The position numbers were made by a program, and so were the translations under genes. DNA of 64,000 bases from NCBI GenBank assembly GCA_958296195.1, contig OY282455.1, positions 1,116,001 through 1,180,000 of the forward strand. Reading direction: 5' to 3'. The notes beneath the pieces were generated by a model, which was not told where the DNA came from, searched no databases, and saw only the letters and a list, made by a program, of their open reading frames with translations. Of the stretch, positions 1 through 9,222 are shown in pieces (position 1 is the stretch's first letter; each line of letters starts with the position of its first letter). The stretch is from an uncultured Pseudomonadales bacterium. Lineage in GTDB: Bacteria; Pseudomonadota; Gammaproteobacteria; Pseudomonadales; Azotimanducaceae.

Positions 1-1
1 C

Positions 2-400
2 ATGGACAGCGACGTGTACAGCTTTGACGATCCCGAACTCAATTGGTTCGGCAAGCGCCTGCGCGACCAACACGATCTCTGGCACACGCTGACCCAGTAT
101 GGGCGCGACCCGTTCGGCGAGGCCTGCCTGCTGGCGTTCACTTACGCGCAGGGCCGCAACCGCGGCATCGGCCTGATCGCCATCGCCGCCGGTTGGAAGC
201 TAAGCCAAGAAATCGGCAGCGGCGTCTTCAAGGCTATGTGGCAAGCCTATCGGGCTGGCCAGCGGGCAAGCTGGTTGCCGGGGCAGGATTGGGACAGCTT
301 GCTGCCCCTGCCGCTGTCGGAAATGCGCCGTCTGCTGCTGATTCAACCGCCGTCCGCATACTTCGCCATGCGCCCCGCGCCCGCCGCCCAACCCGCTTGA
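2..400 (+). CDS. coq4: Ubiquinone biosynthesis protein Coq4, 3' part
   Basis: This is the C-terminal part of a Coq4-family protein; the gene enters from before the window, so the first ATG is probably internal. Coq4 is a scaffold or decarboxylase/hydroxylase component of ubiquinone synthesis that works at the membrane. The family's zinc-ligand signature HDxxH-x11-E is complete: HDLWH near residue 24, eleven residues, then the E of GEACLLAF. The hydrophobic alpha-helical segments that follow also fit. The Ala/Pro-rich tail after MRPAPAA looks unconserved. The next gene on the same strand is a TonB receptor 124 bp downstream and is probably a separate unit. Family call from motif; confident. 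Confidence 0.85.
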   Translation: MDSDVYSFDDPELNWFGKRLRDQHDLWHTLTQYGRDPFGEACLLAFTYAQGRNRGIGLIAIAAGWKLSQEIGSGVFKAMWQAYRAGQRASWLPGQDWDSLLPLPLSEMRRLLLIQPPSAYFAMRPAPAAQPA

Positions 401-524
401 ATCGGTTTAAGGCTGGCGGACTGCAGTTCGCCGGATTACCCGATCTGAAGTGTTTGCACCGTTTTGGTGCGGGCTTGACGCCCAGATGCGAAGTTGCCAA
501 AGTAACGCCTATTTAGAGGGGGAA

Positions 525-3002
525 ATGAACATGTTGGCTAAGAAATTCCGTTGCCGGCTGGCGGTGACGCCGCTCTTTGCCGCGGCCATCTACGCGCTGC
601 AGGCGGCAGCGCCGGCTTGGGGGGCGGCGGTCGCTACGGAAGGACCGATGATGATGGAGGAGATCATCGTAACGGCCCGCAAGCGGGCGGAGAGCGTCCA
701 AGACGTGCCAGCCGCGGTGAGCGCCTTCAGCGCTAATGATCTTCAGGAGCGCGGCGTGGAGAACATCACGGAAATCGCCCGCCAGACGCCGAACATCACC
801 ATCAACGAAACCAGTGGCCTGGTCGCCGGCGCGGTGCAGGTGTTCATTCGCGGCATCGGCAACGACCCTGGTTTTGACCAAGGCGTGGGCATTTACGTGG
901 ATGACGTTTACCTCAACCGCACGTCGGGCGCGTTGCTGGAGGTTTACGACGTGCAGCGCATTGAGGTGCTCAAGGGGCCGCAAGGCCACCTGTACGGGCG
1001 CAACACCATCGGCGGCGCGTTGAAGTACGTCAGCCACGAACCGGACGGCGAGCCCCGCGGCGCGCTCGAGGCCAAGGTGGGCAGCGACAGCCTGCGCAAG
1101 TTCAAGGCCAGCTTCTCCGGTCCCTTGGCGGAGGACCGGTTGTTCGGTGGCTTGGCCGTTTCCGCCACGGACCGCGACGGCTACCAAACCAACCGGTTTG
1201 ATGGTGGGGAGTGGGGTGCCGCGGACACCATGGCGGCCCGGGCTTCACTGATTTGGGATGCCTCGGATGCCCTTAGGATCAAGCTGGTTGGCGATTACTT
1301 CAAGGACGATTCCGCCCCGCTCATCCCCAAGCGGGTGGCCGTGCAGCGGGGCGGACCGGCCGGTCTCGGCGCCTTTGAGGCGCTGATGAGCACCGCCAAC
1401 CTGTTCGTGCCGGGCGCCGGCTTTCTGGCGCCGGGGCAGACGCTCGACGCCGCCATTGATCCCGATTTGGACAGCGTGAACACCGCATTCCTTGAGGACG
1501 GCTACAACGAATTCAAGATCAAGTCCCAGGGCCTCGCTTTGACGGCGGATTGGGAGCTCAACGAGGCTTGGTCGCTGAAGTCGATCACCGCTTCCCGCTG
1601 GCTCGACAACAACACGCCCTACGACTTTGACGGCTCGGATCAGCTGTTCATCAACACTCTGATACGAGCCGAAGCCCAGGACTTCAGCGAAGAGCTGCAG
1701 CTGAACTACGCCGGCGACGACCTCAATGGCGTGTTCGGTTTCTACTATCTGAACGGGGAGCAGGACTGGCCCACTCTGACCACCCAAAGTCCACTCCTGC
1801 GCCTGACCACTTCCCATGTGAAGGACATGTCCAAGGACGAGCGCAAGATCAAGTCCCTGTCCTTCTACGCCAACCTCGACTGGGACTTAAGCGAGCAATG
1901 GCAGCTGTCCTTCGGCGGCCGGTACACTCGGGACGAGAAGACGCTGGACCAGGTGGCGACGGTCACTCTGACCCAGCATGTGGCCGCCTTCGTCAACCTG
2001 CCCGGCCTGCAGCAAGCCCCGCTTCTGCTTTCGCCATTAGGTGCGCAAGTTCTGCCCCGCCTGCCCTTCTTCAACTTCTTCCTGCCGCACCGGGACCAGC
2101 GGGGGAACATCATCGGCCGCGGCAACGTCGAAACGGTGACCTCCTATCCCGAACCCAAGATCGGGGACGAGGACTGGTCCAAATTCACGCCTAGCGTCAA
2201 GCTGCGCTACCGCCCAAACGACGGCACCATTCTGTACGCCGGCGTTTCCACCGGCTTTAAGGCTGGCGGCTTCGACTCCAGGGGCGAGGATCTGAACGCG
2301 CCGACCTACAAGCCCGAGACCGTCACCAGTTACGCCTTGGGCCTGAAAACCACCTTGGCGGAGGGCAGCTTGCGCATCAATGCGGAAGGCTTCTTCAACA
2401 ATTACAACGAAAAGCAGCTTCGCTCCATTGTCCTAACGGACGCGAATCGACTGCTGCAAGTTATCGACAACGTGGGCAAAGTGGAGTCCTTGGGGGCGGA
2501 AGTGGAGATTCTGTGGCTGCCGCCTGTGGAGGGCTTGGTCTTGAACCTCAACGTCGGTTGGCTGGACTCGGACATCAAGGAGTTCATTGAGGTGCAGGAT
2601 CAGGCTGCTGGGCCGGTTGAGGTGAACATCGCCGACTCAAGAGCCCTTGGCTTCGCGCCCAAGTGGAACGTGCAGGCCCGGGCGCAGTACAGCTTCCCCC
2701 TCGGCGACGCTGGCGCCATGACGGTCGGTGCGGACTTGGCCTACCGATCGGAGATGTACACCAATTCGCCGGTGGACGTCACAGATCCGTTCCTAGTCCA
2801 ATCCCTAGCGAAGGACAACACCACCTGGAACGCCTTCCTCACCTACAGGTCCACCGACGAACGCTGGCGCGTCACCTTGGAGGGCAAGAACCTAAGCGAC
2901 AAGCGCATCCTGCAAAACACCTTCCAAGTCTCCAACTTCATACTCGGCGGCTATTCGCGGGGCAGGACTTGGGGGCTCACGATGGCCTATAACTTCGAAT
3001 AA
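525..3002 (+). CDS. TonB-dependent outer-membrane receptor
   Basis: An 825-residue outer-membrane receptor that would import a ligand using TonB/ExbBD energy. The start is ATG 525, chosen because an AGAGGGGG Shine-Dalgarno lies just upstream and a signal peptide (about residues 1-33, ending AAPAWGA) follows; an in-frame ATG at 450 has neither. The mature N-terminus carries a TonB-box-like EEIIVTARKR and then the plug (VPAAVSAFSANDLQERG, FIRGIGNDPGF). The rest is a 22-strand-type barrel ending in alternating aromatic residues (TMAYNF). It resembles the iron-complex/sterol-like receptor class common in marine proteobacteria. The ligand cannot be read from the sequence, and I saw no Fur box upstream. 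Confidence 0.92.
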   Translation: MNMLAKKFRCRLAVTPLFAAAIYALQAAAPAWGAAVATEGPMMMEEIIVTARKRAESVQDVPAAVSAFSANDLQERGVENITEIARQTPNITINETSGLVAGAVQVFIRGIGNDPGFDQGVGIYVDDVYLNRTSGALLEVYDVQRIEVLKGPQGHLYGRNTIGGALKYVSHEPDGEPRGALEAKVGSDSLRKFKASFSGPLAEDRLFGGLAVSATDRDGYQTNRFDGGEWGAADTMAARASLIWDASDALRIKLVGDYFKDDSAPLIPKRVAVQRGGPAGLGAFEALMSTANLFVPGAGFLAPGQTLDAAIDPDLDSVNTAFLEDGYNEFKIKSQGLALTADWELNEAWSLKSITASRWLDNNTPYDFDGSDQLFINTLIRAEAQDFSEELQLNYAGDDLNGVFGFYYLNGEQDWPTLTTQSPLLRLTTSHVKDMSKDERKIKSLSFYANLDWDLSEQWQLSFGGRYTRDEKTLDQVATVTLTQHVAAFVNLPGLQQAPLLLSPLGAQVLPRLPFFNFFLPHRDQRGNIIGRGNVETVTSYPEPKIGDEDWSKFTPSVKLRYRPNDGTILYAGVSTGFKAGGFDSRGEDLNAPTYKPETVTSYALGLKTTLAEGSLRINAEGFFNNYNEKQLRSIVLTDANRLLQVIDNVGKVESLGAEVEILWLPPVEGLVLNLNVGWLDSDIKEFIEVQDQAAGPVEVNIADSRALGFAPKWNVQARAQYSFPLGDAGAMTVGADLAYRSEMYTNSPVDVTDPFLVQSLAKDNTTWNAFLTYRSTDERWRVTLEGKNLSDKRILQNTFQVSNFILGGYSRGRTWGLTMAYNFE

Positions 3003-3078
3003 GCCTTGCAGTGGGGGTGCCCTTCGCTAGACGGCGCCCTTTAGCCGGAGGCATCCGCTTGAGGGCTCGGCTCCAGAG

Positions 3079-5403
3079 TCAGCCCGGTGCCTTCTCCAGC
3101 GCCACGGCAAGCACTTCCGGAAGGTTTTCGGCCAAGGTGATGGCCATCTCGTCGCGGACGCTTTCCGGCAGCTTGGTCAGATCGGCTTCGTTGTCCTTGG
3201 GCAAAATCACGTGGCGCAGGCCTGAGCGGTGGGCGGCCAGCACTTTCTCCTTGACGCCGCCCACCGGCAGCACCAAACCGGAGAGGGTGAGTTCGCCGGT
3301 CATGGCCAAGTTGTTGCAGACGCTCTTGCCGCTGTAGGCGGAGAAGAGCGCCGTGGCCATGGTGACGCCGGCCGAAGGCCCGTCCTTGGGCACGGCGCCG
3401 GCCGGCACATGGATGTGGACGCCGCTGTCCTCAATGGTGGCCCGGTCGATGCCGAGCTGGTCGGCGATGGACCAAATGTAGCTGCGCGCCGCCTTGGCGG
3501 ACTCCTGCATGACTTGGCCTAGATGGCCGGTCAGGGTGATCTTCTCGTCCTTTTGGGTCAGGGCGGCCTCCACATAGAGCACGTCCCCGCCGGACTCCGT
3601 CCAGGCGAGACCGGCGGCCACCCCGGGCACGAGGTGCTCGCGGCTCTTGTCGGACTTGAATTTTTCCGGCCCCAGCAACTCCCTGACCTGAACGACCTTG
3701 ATGCGGCCGGTGGCTTCCTTTTCCTCCACCACTTGGCGCGCCCGCTTGCGCGCCAAGCCGCCAATCACCCGCTCCAGTTCGCGCACCCCGGCTTCCCGAG
3801 TGTAGCGGCGCACCATGTAGCTGAGCGCCGTCTTGTCGATGTCGAGTTGTTCGGCGCTGAGGCCGGCATCCGCCTGCTGCCGGGGAATGAGGTATTCCCG
3901 GGCGATAACGCGCTTCTCCGCATCGCTGTATCCTGAAAGCTCCAGCACCTCGATGCGGTCCAGCAGGGGGCGGGGAATGCCCTCCAGAGTGTTGGCGGTA
4001 GTGATGAAAAGCACCGCGGAGAGGTCGTAGGGCAGGTTCAGGTAGTTGTCCCGAAACTCCTTGTTCTGCGCCGGATCGAGAATTTCCATCAGCGCCGCCG
4101 CCGGGTCTCCCCTGAAGTCCCGCCCTAGCTTGTCGATCTCATCGAGCATCAGGATGGGGTTGGTGACGCCGGCACGGCGCACTCCTTGCAGGATGCGGCC
4201 CGGCATGGCGCCGACGTAGGTGCGGCGGTGGCCGCGCAGTTCGGACTCGTCGTGCAGGCCGCCTAGGCTCATGCGCTCGAACTTGCGCCCCATGGCCCGG
4301 GCTATGGACTGGCCTAGGGAGGTCTTGCCCACCCCCGGCGGGCCGACGAAGCAAAGAATCGGCGCCTTGGCGTCCGGATTGAGCTGCATGACGGCGAGGG
4401 ACTCGAGAATGCGCTCCTTGATGTCCTCCAAGCCGTAGTGGTCTTCGTCGAGGACGCCTTTAGCATGGGCTAGGTCCAGCTGGTCCTCCGTCTGCCCGCT
4501 CCAGGGCAGCTCAGCGACCAACTCCAGGTAGGAGCGGGCGATCTGGTAGTCCGCCGAGTGGTTGGACATGCGCCCTAGGCGCTTGAGCTCCCGGTCCACT
4601 TCGCCCTTGACGTTCTCCGGCAGCTTGGCTTCGTCAATCTGCCGCCGCAGCTCCGCCACGTCCTCGTCGTCCTCTTCGCCCAAGGCTTCTTCAATGGCGC
4701 GCTTTTGCTGGCGCAGCAGATGCTCCCGCTGCTGCTGGTCGATGTCCTCGCGGGCCTGCTCGGCAATTTGGCGGCGCAGTTCGGTGACCTTCAACTCGTG
4801 GCGCAGAATCTCATGCACATGCTCCATCAGGGCCTTGGCGGTGTCGCATTCCAGCACCGCCTGCTCCTGCTCCAAGGAGATGTTCGCCAAGTTGGCGATG
4901 CGGTACATCTGCGTGACCGGATCGTTGATGGAGCCGATGAGCTGCTGAAAGATCTGGTCGCCGTTGTCACCGCTGTAGAGGTGCGCAATGCGTTTGGAAA
5001 GCTCCAGGTTCTCGCGCAGCAGCGCATCCACATGGGCGGCGTCGGCGCCCACCTCCTCCAGGCTGATGTGGGGCAGCCGTTCGTACTCCGCCTCAAGGTA
5101 GTCGCCATGATGCGCCACCGGGCGCAGGCGAACCCGCTCCGCTCCCTGCACGATCACTTGGGAGCCTTTGTCCCGCCTTTCTATGTGGTTGATGGTGGCA
5201 ATGGTGGCGACTTCAAAGAGGTCCTCCCAAGCCGGGTCCTCCTTGCCGGCCTGCTTCTGCGCGGCGGTGATGATGCGCTGCTCCGCATCGACGCCGGCCT
5301 TGACCGCGGCCAAGGACTTGGTTCGGCCCACCGCCAGCGGAATGACGATCTGCGGATAGACCACCGTGTTTTTCAACGGCAGGACGGGATAGGTTTCAGC
5401 CAT
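3079..5403 (-). CDS. lon: ATP-dependent Lon protease
   Basis: A 774-residue cytoplasmic AAA+ serine protease that degrades misfolded and regulatory proteins; the length is normal for LonA. The N-terminal substrate-binding domain (residues ~8-200, beginning YPVLPLKNTVVYP) is followed by a coiled-coil region. Then come Walker A GPPGVGKT (354-361) and Walker B ILMLDE (417-422). The protease domain has the Ser-Lys dyad at S677 (KDGPSAGV) and K720 (GGVKEK), 43 residues apart as in E. coli. Both functions therefore look intact. A heat-shock-type promoter candidate lies 33-61 bp upstream. The gene is convergent with the TonB receptor. Confidence 0.97.
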   Translation of the reverse strand: MAETYPVLPLKNTVVYPQIVIPLAVGRTKSLAAVKAGVDAEQRIITAAQKQAGKEDPAWEDLFEVATIATINHIERRDKGSQVIVQGAERVRLRPVAHHGDYLEAEYERLPHISLEEVGADAAHVDALLRENLELSKRIAHLYSGDNGDQIFQQLIGSINDPVTQMYRIANLANISLEQEQAVLECDTAKALMEHVHEILRHELKVTELRRQIAEQAREDIDQQQREHLLRQQKRAIEEALGEEDDEDVAELRRQIDEAKLPENVKGEVDRELKRLGRMSNHSADYQIARSYLELVAELPWSGQTEDQLDLAHAKGVLDEDHYGLEDIKERILESLAVMQLNPDAKAPILCFVGPPGVGKTSLGQSIARAMGRKFERMSLGGLHDESELRGHRRTYVGAMPGRILQGVRRAGVTNPILMLDEIDKLGRDFRGDPAAALMEILDPAQNKEFRDNYLNLPYDLSAVLFITTANTLEGIPRPLLDRIEVLELSGYSDAEKRVIAREYLIPRQQADAGLSAEQLDIDKTALSYMVRRYTREAGVRELERVIGGLARKRARQVVEEKEATGRIKVVQVRELLGPEKFKSDKSREHLVPGVAAGLAWTESGGDVLYVEAALTQKDEKITLTGHLGQVMQESAKAARSYIWSIADQLGIDRATIEDSGVHIHVPAGAVPKDGPSAGVTMATALFSAYSGKSVCNNLAMTGELTLSGLVLPVGGVKEKVLAAHRSGLRHVILPKDNEADLTKLPESVRDEMAITLAENLPEVLAVALEKAPG

Positions 5404-5435
5404 TGGGGTTCAATGCCTCGAGTGGTAACTGAGTT

Positions 5436-5464
5436 ATATGGCGGCTAGCAGTCTGGACTTCAAG
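5436..5464 (-). promoter_or_regulatory. Candidate sigma-32 (RpoH) promoter of lon
   Basis: Read on the minus strand there is CTTGAAG (5464-5458), a 14-nt spacer, then CGCCATAT (5443-5436). The heat-shock consensus is CTTGAAA, 13-15 nt, CCCCATnT, so only one mismatch falls in each element. It would start transcription about 25 nt before the lon ATG. lon is a classical sigma-32 target. Site inferred by eye only. Confidence 0.5.
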
Positions 5465-5476
5465 CGTCGGCAGCGG

Positions 5477-6538
5477 TCATGCCGCCAAATTCTGCGCCCG
5501 GGCGGCTTCCTCGCGCACCAGCTCCGGGGTGCCAAGGGCTTGACGATTGAAGCCGATGCGCTTGAACCAATAGTGCAGCCCCAGCAAGTCGGTGAAGCCC
5601 ATGCCGCCATGCACTTCCGTGGCCGTCCGCGCCACGAAGGCGCCCACTTCCGCCAAATGGGCCTTGGCGTGGCAGGCGACTAAGTGCGCCTCATCCGGCG
5701 CTGCGCTCAGGGCGTGGGCGGCGTACCAAACCAAGGCGCGGCAAGGCTCCAGCTGGGCAGCCATTTCGGCGCACAGGTGCTTGACCGCCTGAAAGGAGCC
5801 GATGGGCCGGTTGAACTGCTCCCGCTCCTTGGCGTAGGCCACCGCCTGGTCAAGCATGTTCTGAGCAGCGCCCAGAGTGTCCGCGGCGAGCATCACCCAA
5901 GCGGTGTCGATGAGGGTGTGCAGGCAGTCGGGATCTTCGCTCAGCAGGGTGGCCGGCGTCTCTTGGAAAACCAGTTCGCCGACGGTGCGGGTCCTATCCA
6001 CTGTGGCTAGCGGCTGATGTGCAACAGCGGCGGCGGCGACTAGGTAAAGCCTCCGCTCGGCGTCCGCCGCCAAGTACTCCTCCGCGCCGTAGTCAAGCAC
6101 ATAGAGGGACTTGCCGGAGAGCTTGCCGCCCTTGGCGACCAAGCCGGCGTCGGCTCTAGCGCCCACCGCTTCGGCGAAGGCTAGGCCAATGGTCAACTCG
6201 CCGGCCGCCAACTGCTGCAGCCGCTCCGTTTGCCCTCCGGCCAAGGTCAAGGCCAAGGGCGCCACTACCGATGAGCCCAGAAAAGGCGCTGGCGTGACAT
6301 GGTGGCCTAGGCATTCGGCGGCCACCGCCGCGTCCATGGGCGCCAAGCCAACGCCGCCATGCCGTTCCGCAATCAAGAGGCCGGAGAGGCCGAACTCGAC
6401 GAGTTCGCGCCGGAGGGCCTGTGGGTCCTCCTTCCCGGCAGCGATGCGCCGCACCCGCTCCAAGCCGACCCGGTCGCCCAAATAGGCGTCCAGGCTGTCT
6501 TGGAACAGGCTTTGCTCTTCTGAAAGTCCGAAATCCAT
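5477..6538 (-). CDS. Acyl-CoA dehydrogenase, small-subunit type
   Basis: A 353-residue flavoprotein of the acyl-CoA dehydrogenase family (FAD-dependent alpha,beta-desaturation of acyl-CoA). The N-terminal helical domain begins MDFGLSEEQ. C-terminal landmarks include AYAKEREQFNRPIGSFQ and EVHGGMGFTDLLGLHYWFKR. The middle beta-domain is shortened and the usual catalytic-region glutamates are not obvious. It lies 30 bp downstream of a 398-residue dehydrogenase on the same strand. A long plus short adjacent pair is the pattern of alpha2-beta2 enzymes such as ChsE1/ChsE2 (FadE28/FadE29) in steroid side-chain oxidation. This one would be the shorter, possibly non-catalytic partner. The substrate is inferred, not seen. 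Confidence 0.85.
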   Translation of the reverse strand: MDFGLSEEQSLFQDSLDAYLGDRVGLERVRRIAAGKEDPQALRRELVEFGLSGLLIAERHGGVGLAPMDAAVAAECLGHHVTPAPFLGSSVVAPLALTLAGGQTERLQQLAAGELTIGLAFAEAVGARADAGLVAKGGKLSGKSLYVLDYGAEEYLAADAERRLYLVAAAAVAHQPLATVDRTRTVGELVFQETPATLLSEDPDCLHTLIDTAWVMLAADTLGAAQNMLDQAVAYAKEREQFNRPIGSFQAVKHLCAEMAAQLEPCRALVWYAAHALSAAPDEAHLVACHAKAHLAEVGAFVARTATEVHGGMGFTDLLGLHYWFKRIGFNRQALGTPELVREEAARAQNLAA

Positions 6539-6568
6539 AGCTCCAGTGCGCCGTGCTTCGTCGAATGC

Positions 6569-7765
6569 CTACCGCTTGAGCGGCGTTTGCGGCTTCGGCT
6601 CCCGGGGCAGGCCAAGGCCCCTTTCGCCAATGATGTTCTTTTGAATTTGTGACGTGCCGCCGCCGATGATGAGGCCCAAGTAAAACATGTAGTGCGACTG
6701 CCAGTTGCCGTGGTCCCGCAAGTGGGGGTTTTTGCCGTAGGCCAGCCCCAGTTCGCCCATGGCGTCGATGCCCAGCTGTTCAAGCTCATGGCGCAGTTCG
6801 GTGCCCTGCAGTTTCACGATCAGCCGCGCCAGCCCGGCGTCCTGGCCGTTGATGCGGGCCGAGAGCACCCGCATGTCGTTGAACCGCATGGCCATCACCC
6901 GGGCCTGAATCTTCATCAGCCGGTCCCTATAAACCGGATGGTCGAGCACTCTGCGGCCATCTATGGTTTCCGTCTGCATCAGCTTTGTCAGCGCATTCAG
7001 GCGTGAGAGGGTGAGGTTTGGGTCTCCCAAGGCGTCCCGCTCGTGGCCCAGAATTGCATTGGCCACCTTCCACCCCTCGCCGCGGGCGCCGACGATTTGC
7101 TGCTTGGGCACCCGCACATCGGCGAAGAAGACCTCGTTGAAGTTGGCGATGCCGGTCATATCGACCAAGGGGCGGACGTCGATGCCGGGCGAGTCCATGC
7201 GGAACAGCAAAAAGGAGATGCCTTGGTGCTTGGGCGCTTCCGGCTCCGTGCGCACCAGGCAGAAAATCCAGTCCGCCAAGTGCGCCGTGCTGGTCCAGAT
7301 CTTGTGGCCGTTGACCACCCACTCGTCGCCGTCGAGCACGGCGCTGGTGCGCAGGCTGGCCAAGTCGCTGCCGGCGTTTGGTTCTGAATAGCCTTGGCAC
7401 CAGACCATCTCGCCGTAAATGGTGGGGCGGATGAACTGCTGCTTTTGCGCCTCCGTGCCCACTTCGAGCAGGGTCGGCACCAGCATGGCAATGCCTTGCC
7501 CGCCTATGCCTTGGCTGACTTGGGCGGCGGCGAACTCCTCGGCGATGATGCGGGAAAGCAGTATGTCCGGCTTGGCGCCGAAGCCGCCGTAGGCTCGGGG
7601 AATGGTGCGGGCCGCGTAGCCGTTCTCTATGAGCAGCTTTTGCCAGTCGAGCACCTTGGGCGAGCGCGGCCCATCCCCCTTTGGGGCCTTGTGCCGATGG
7701 GTTTTGACGAAGCGCCGAACCGCGTCGCGGAAGGCCTTGTAGTCCGCCCCGTAGGACAGGTCCAT
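6569..7765 (-). CDS. Acyl-CoA dehydrogenase, large-subunit type
   Basis: A 398-residue acyl-CoA dehydrogenase, the first gene of a two-gene unit. Family features in order are the N-terminal helical domain, WCQGYSEPNAGSDLASL (FAD/substrate-binding beta-domain entry), VNGHKIWTSTAHLADW, FNEVFFADVRVPK, and a C-terminal helical domain ending with SQIQKNIIGERGLGLPRE. The length is normal. It is transcribed away from the dUTPase gene, with about 190 bp between them. The adjacency with a shorter homologue suggests a heteromeric enzyme acting on bulky CoA esters, possibly of sterol or branched chains (inference). Confidence 0.92.
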   Translation of the reverse strand: MDLSYGADYKAFRDAVRRFVKTHRHKAPKGDGPRSPKVLDWQKLLIENGYAARTIPRAYGGFGAKPDILLSRIIAEEFAAAQVSQGIGGQGIAMLVPTLLEVGTEAQKQQFIRPTIYGEMVWCQGYSEPNAGSDLASLRTSAVLDGDEWVVNGHKIWTSTAHLADWIFCLVRTEPEAPKHQGISFLLFRMDSPGIDVRPLVDMTGIANFNEVFFADVRVPKQQIVGARGEGWKVANAILGHERDALGDPNLTLSRLNALTKLMQTETIDGRRVLDHPVYRDRLMKIQARVMAMRFNDMRVLSARINGQDAGLARLIVKLQGTELRHELEQLGIDAMGELGLAYGKNPHLRDHGNWQSHYMFYLGLIIGGGTSQIQKNIIGERGLGLPREPKPQTPLKR

Positions 7766-7897
7766 GATGTGTTTCCCGGCTGCCGAAGAGCGGTTTTGCG
7801 GATGCTATCAGATTCGACCTGACAAGCGGCGACAGAGCGTTCTAGCGGTTGTTTCCACAAGGCATTGGCCTTTTTGGCGTCAACTTGCCTGTTCGCA

Positions 7898-7927
7898 TTG
7901 CCTTGGCGCTAAGCGGAAACTTAGAAT
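7898..7927 (+). promoter_or_regulatory. Candidate sigma-70 promoter for dUTPase/NUDIX unit
   Basis: TTGCCT (7898-7903), an 18-nt spacer and TAGAAT (7922-7927) form a plausible -35/-10 pair. Transcription would start near 7934, just before the strong AGGGGAGAG ribosome-binding site of the dUTPase gene. Confidence 0.4.
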
Positions 7928-7951
7928 CGTCGCTAAAGGTAGGGGAGAGCG

Positions 7952-8581
7952 ATGGACAAAGTCGCCATGCTGCAAGTCATGGCCGAGATGCAGGCGGCGC
8001 ACAACCAGCAGATTCATCCGGATTGGCGCAGCAAAGGCTATGAATACTACCGGGCCATTTGGGTCGAGTGCGCCGAGCTGCTTGATCATTTCGGCTGGAA
8101 GTGGTGGAAGCGTCAGCACAGTGACCTAGCCCAGGTGAAGCTGGAGTTGGTGGACATCTGGCACTTTGGCCTAAGCGATCTGCTGCGCCGAGGCGCACTC
8201 TCCGACTCCTTGATTGATCAGTTGGACGTCCAGCCCCGGCAGCCCTGCGGGGGCGAGGCGCTGCGCCAAACCGTCGAGGCGCTGGCGGCGGACTGCTTGA
8301 CCAGCCGTTCCTTCTCCGTTGCCCGCTTCGCCGCCGTGATGGCCACGCTGCCGTTGCCCTTTGACGACCTCTTCCGCCTCTATGTGGGCAAGAACGTGCT
8401 GAACCGCTTTCGCCAGGACCACGACTACCAAAAGGGGACCTACCGCAAGCTGTGGTGGGGGCGGGAGGACAACGAGCATCTGATGGAGCTGCTGACGGAC
8501 ATCGCCCAGCCGGAAACCGCGGCCGACGAACTCTACGCCAAGCTGGAGGCCCGCTATCGTCAGGCCGGTCGTGCATCCTGA
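7952..8581 (+). CDS. Dimeric dUTP diphosphatase (dUTPase_2 / MazG-like all-alpha)
   Basis: A 209-residue all-alpha NTP pyrophosphatase of the dimeric dUTPase type, which hydrolyses dUTP (and dUDP) to dUMP and keeps uracil out of DNA. The metal-binding signature is clear: VECAELLDHFGWKWWK (an ExxE/D-type helix) followed by VKLELVDIWHFGLSD, and later the LYVGKNVLNRFRQDHDY helix typical of this family. The ATG 7952 follows a strong AGGGGAGAG ribosome-binding site. It is unrelated to the trimeric Dut found in most gammaproteobacteria. The next gene, 21 bp downstream, is a NUDIX hydrolase, so the pair looks like a nucleotide-pool sanitation unit. Confidence 0.88.
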   Translation: MDKVAMLQVMAEMQAAHNQQIHPDWRSKGYEYYRAIWVECAELLDHFGWKWWKRQHSDLAQVKLELVDIWHFGLSDLLRRGALSDSLIDQLDVQPRQPCGGEALRQTVEALAADCLTSRSFSVARFAAVMATLPLPFDDLFRLYVGKNVLNRFRQDHDYQKGTYRKLWWGREDNEHLMELLTDIAQPETAADELYAKLEARYRQAGRAS

Positions 8582-8602
8582 TAAACCCCTAGGCGCCACC
8601 TT

Positions 8603-9151
8603 ATGAGCTGCGCCGGAAACGGCAAGGAGGTCAGTCCGGATGCAGCGCTGCGCTCGGAGCTGCGCCGCCGGTTGGCGACCTGGACGCCGGACAGAGTGGG
8701 CACCCTGATGTTCATCCGAGACGGGGGCCGGCTGTTGCTTATCCGCAAGAAACGCGGCCACGGGCGGGGCCGCATCAATGCGCCGGGCGGCAAGGTCGAA
8801 GCCGGCGAGTCGCTTCTGCGCTGCGCGGTGCGGGAGACCCAAGAGGAAGTGGGAGTCCGGGTGGCCGAGGCGGTTCCAATGGCCGAGTTGAAGTTCGTTG
8901 ACCAAGCGGATGAGCAGTGGTTGGGCCATGTCTTCTTGGCGTCCAACTACGAAGGCGTCCCGGTTGAAACCGCGGAGGCGGCACCCCTTTGGTTTCCGAT
9001 CGACGCCATTCCCTACGATGAAATGTGGGAGGACGACCGCCTCTGGCTGCCCCATGTGCTGTTAGGGCGCTGCGTGCGCGGGGCCTTTCTGTTCGATGCG
9101 GGAAAGCTGGTCGCCTATGAATTCGAGTGGGCGCGTAGCGATCCCTCCTGA
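8603..9151 (+). CDS. NUDIX hydrolase, MutT/MTH1-like
   Basis: A 182-residue NUDIX hydrolase. The Nudix box is complete: GGKVEAGESL then RETQEEVGV, i.e. Gx5Ex7REx2EExG. The preceding GRGRINAPGGK resembles the MTH1/8-oxo-dGTPase subgroup, and IPYDEMWEDDRLWLP near the C-terminus matches the same subgroup (WxDDxxW). Its likely job is removing oxidised purine nucleoside triphosphates. It follows the dUTPase gene by 21 bp in the same direction, which supports a role in dNTP cleansing. Substrate assignment is by subgroup resemblance only. Confidence 0.85.
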   Translation: MSCAGNGKEVSPDAALRSELRRRLATWTPDRVGTLMFIRDGGRLLLIRKKRGHGRGRINAPGGKVEAGESLLRCAVRETQEEVGVRVAEAVPMAELKFVDQADEQWLGHVFLASNYEGVPVETAEAAPLWFPIDAIPYDEMWEDDRLWLPHVLLGRCVRGAFLFDAGKLVAYEFEWARSDPS

Positions 9152-9222
9152 TGCGCATTTGACAATGCCCTGCAAACCGCGCATCGTGTCTACGGCAGTA
9201 TCCACATCAAGCGGTGAAGCTC

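Noticed and set aside
450-524. N-terminal extension of the TonB receptor from ATG 450
   Set aside because: It would hide the signal peptide; ATG 525 has the ribosome-binding site.
3003-3078. Terminator between the TonB receptor and lon
   Set aside because: No clear hairpin followed by a T-run could be found by eye.
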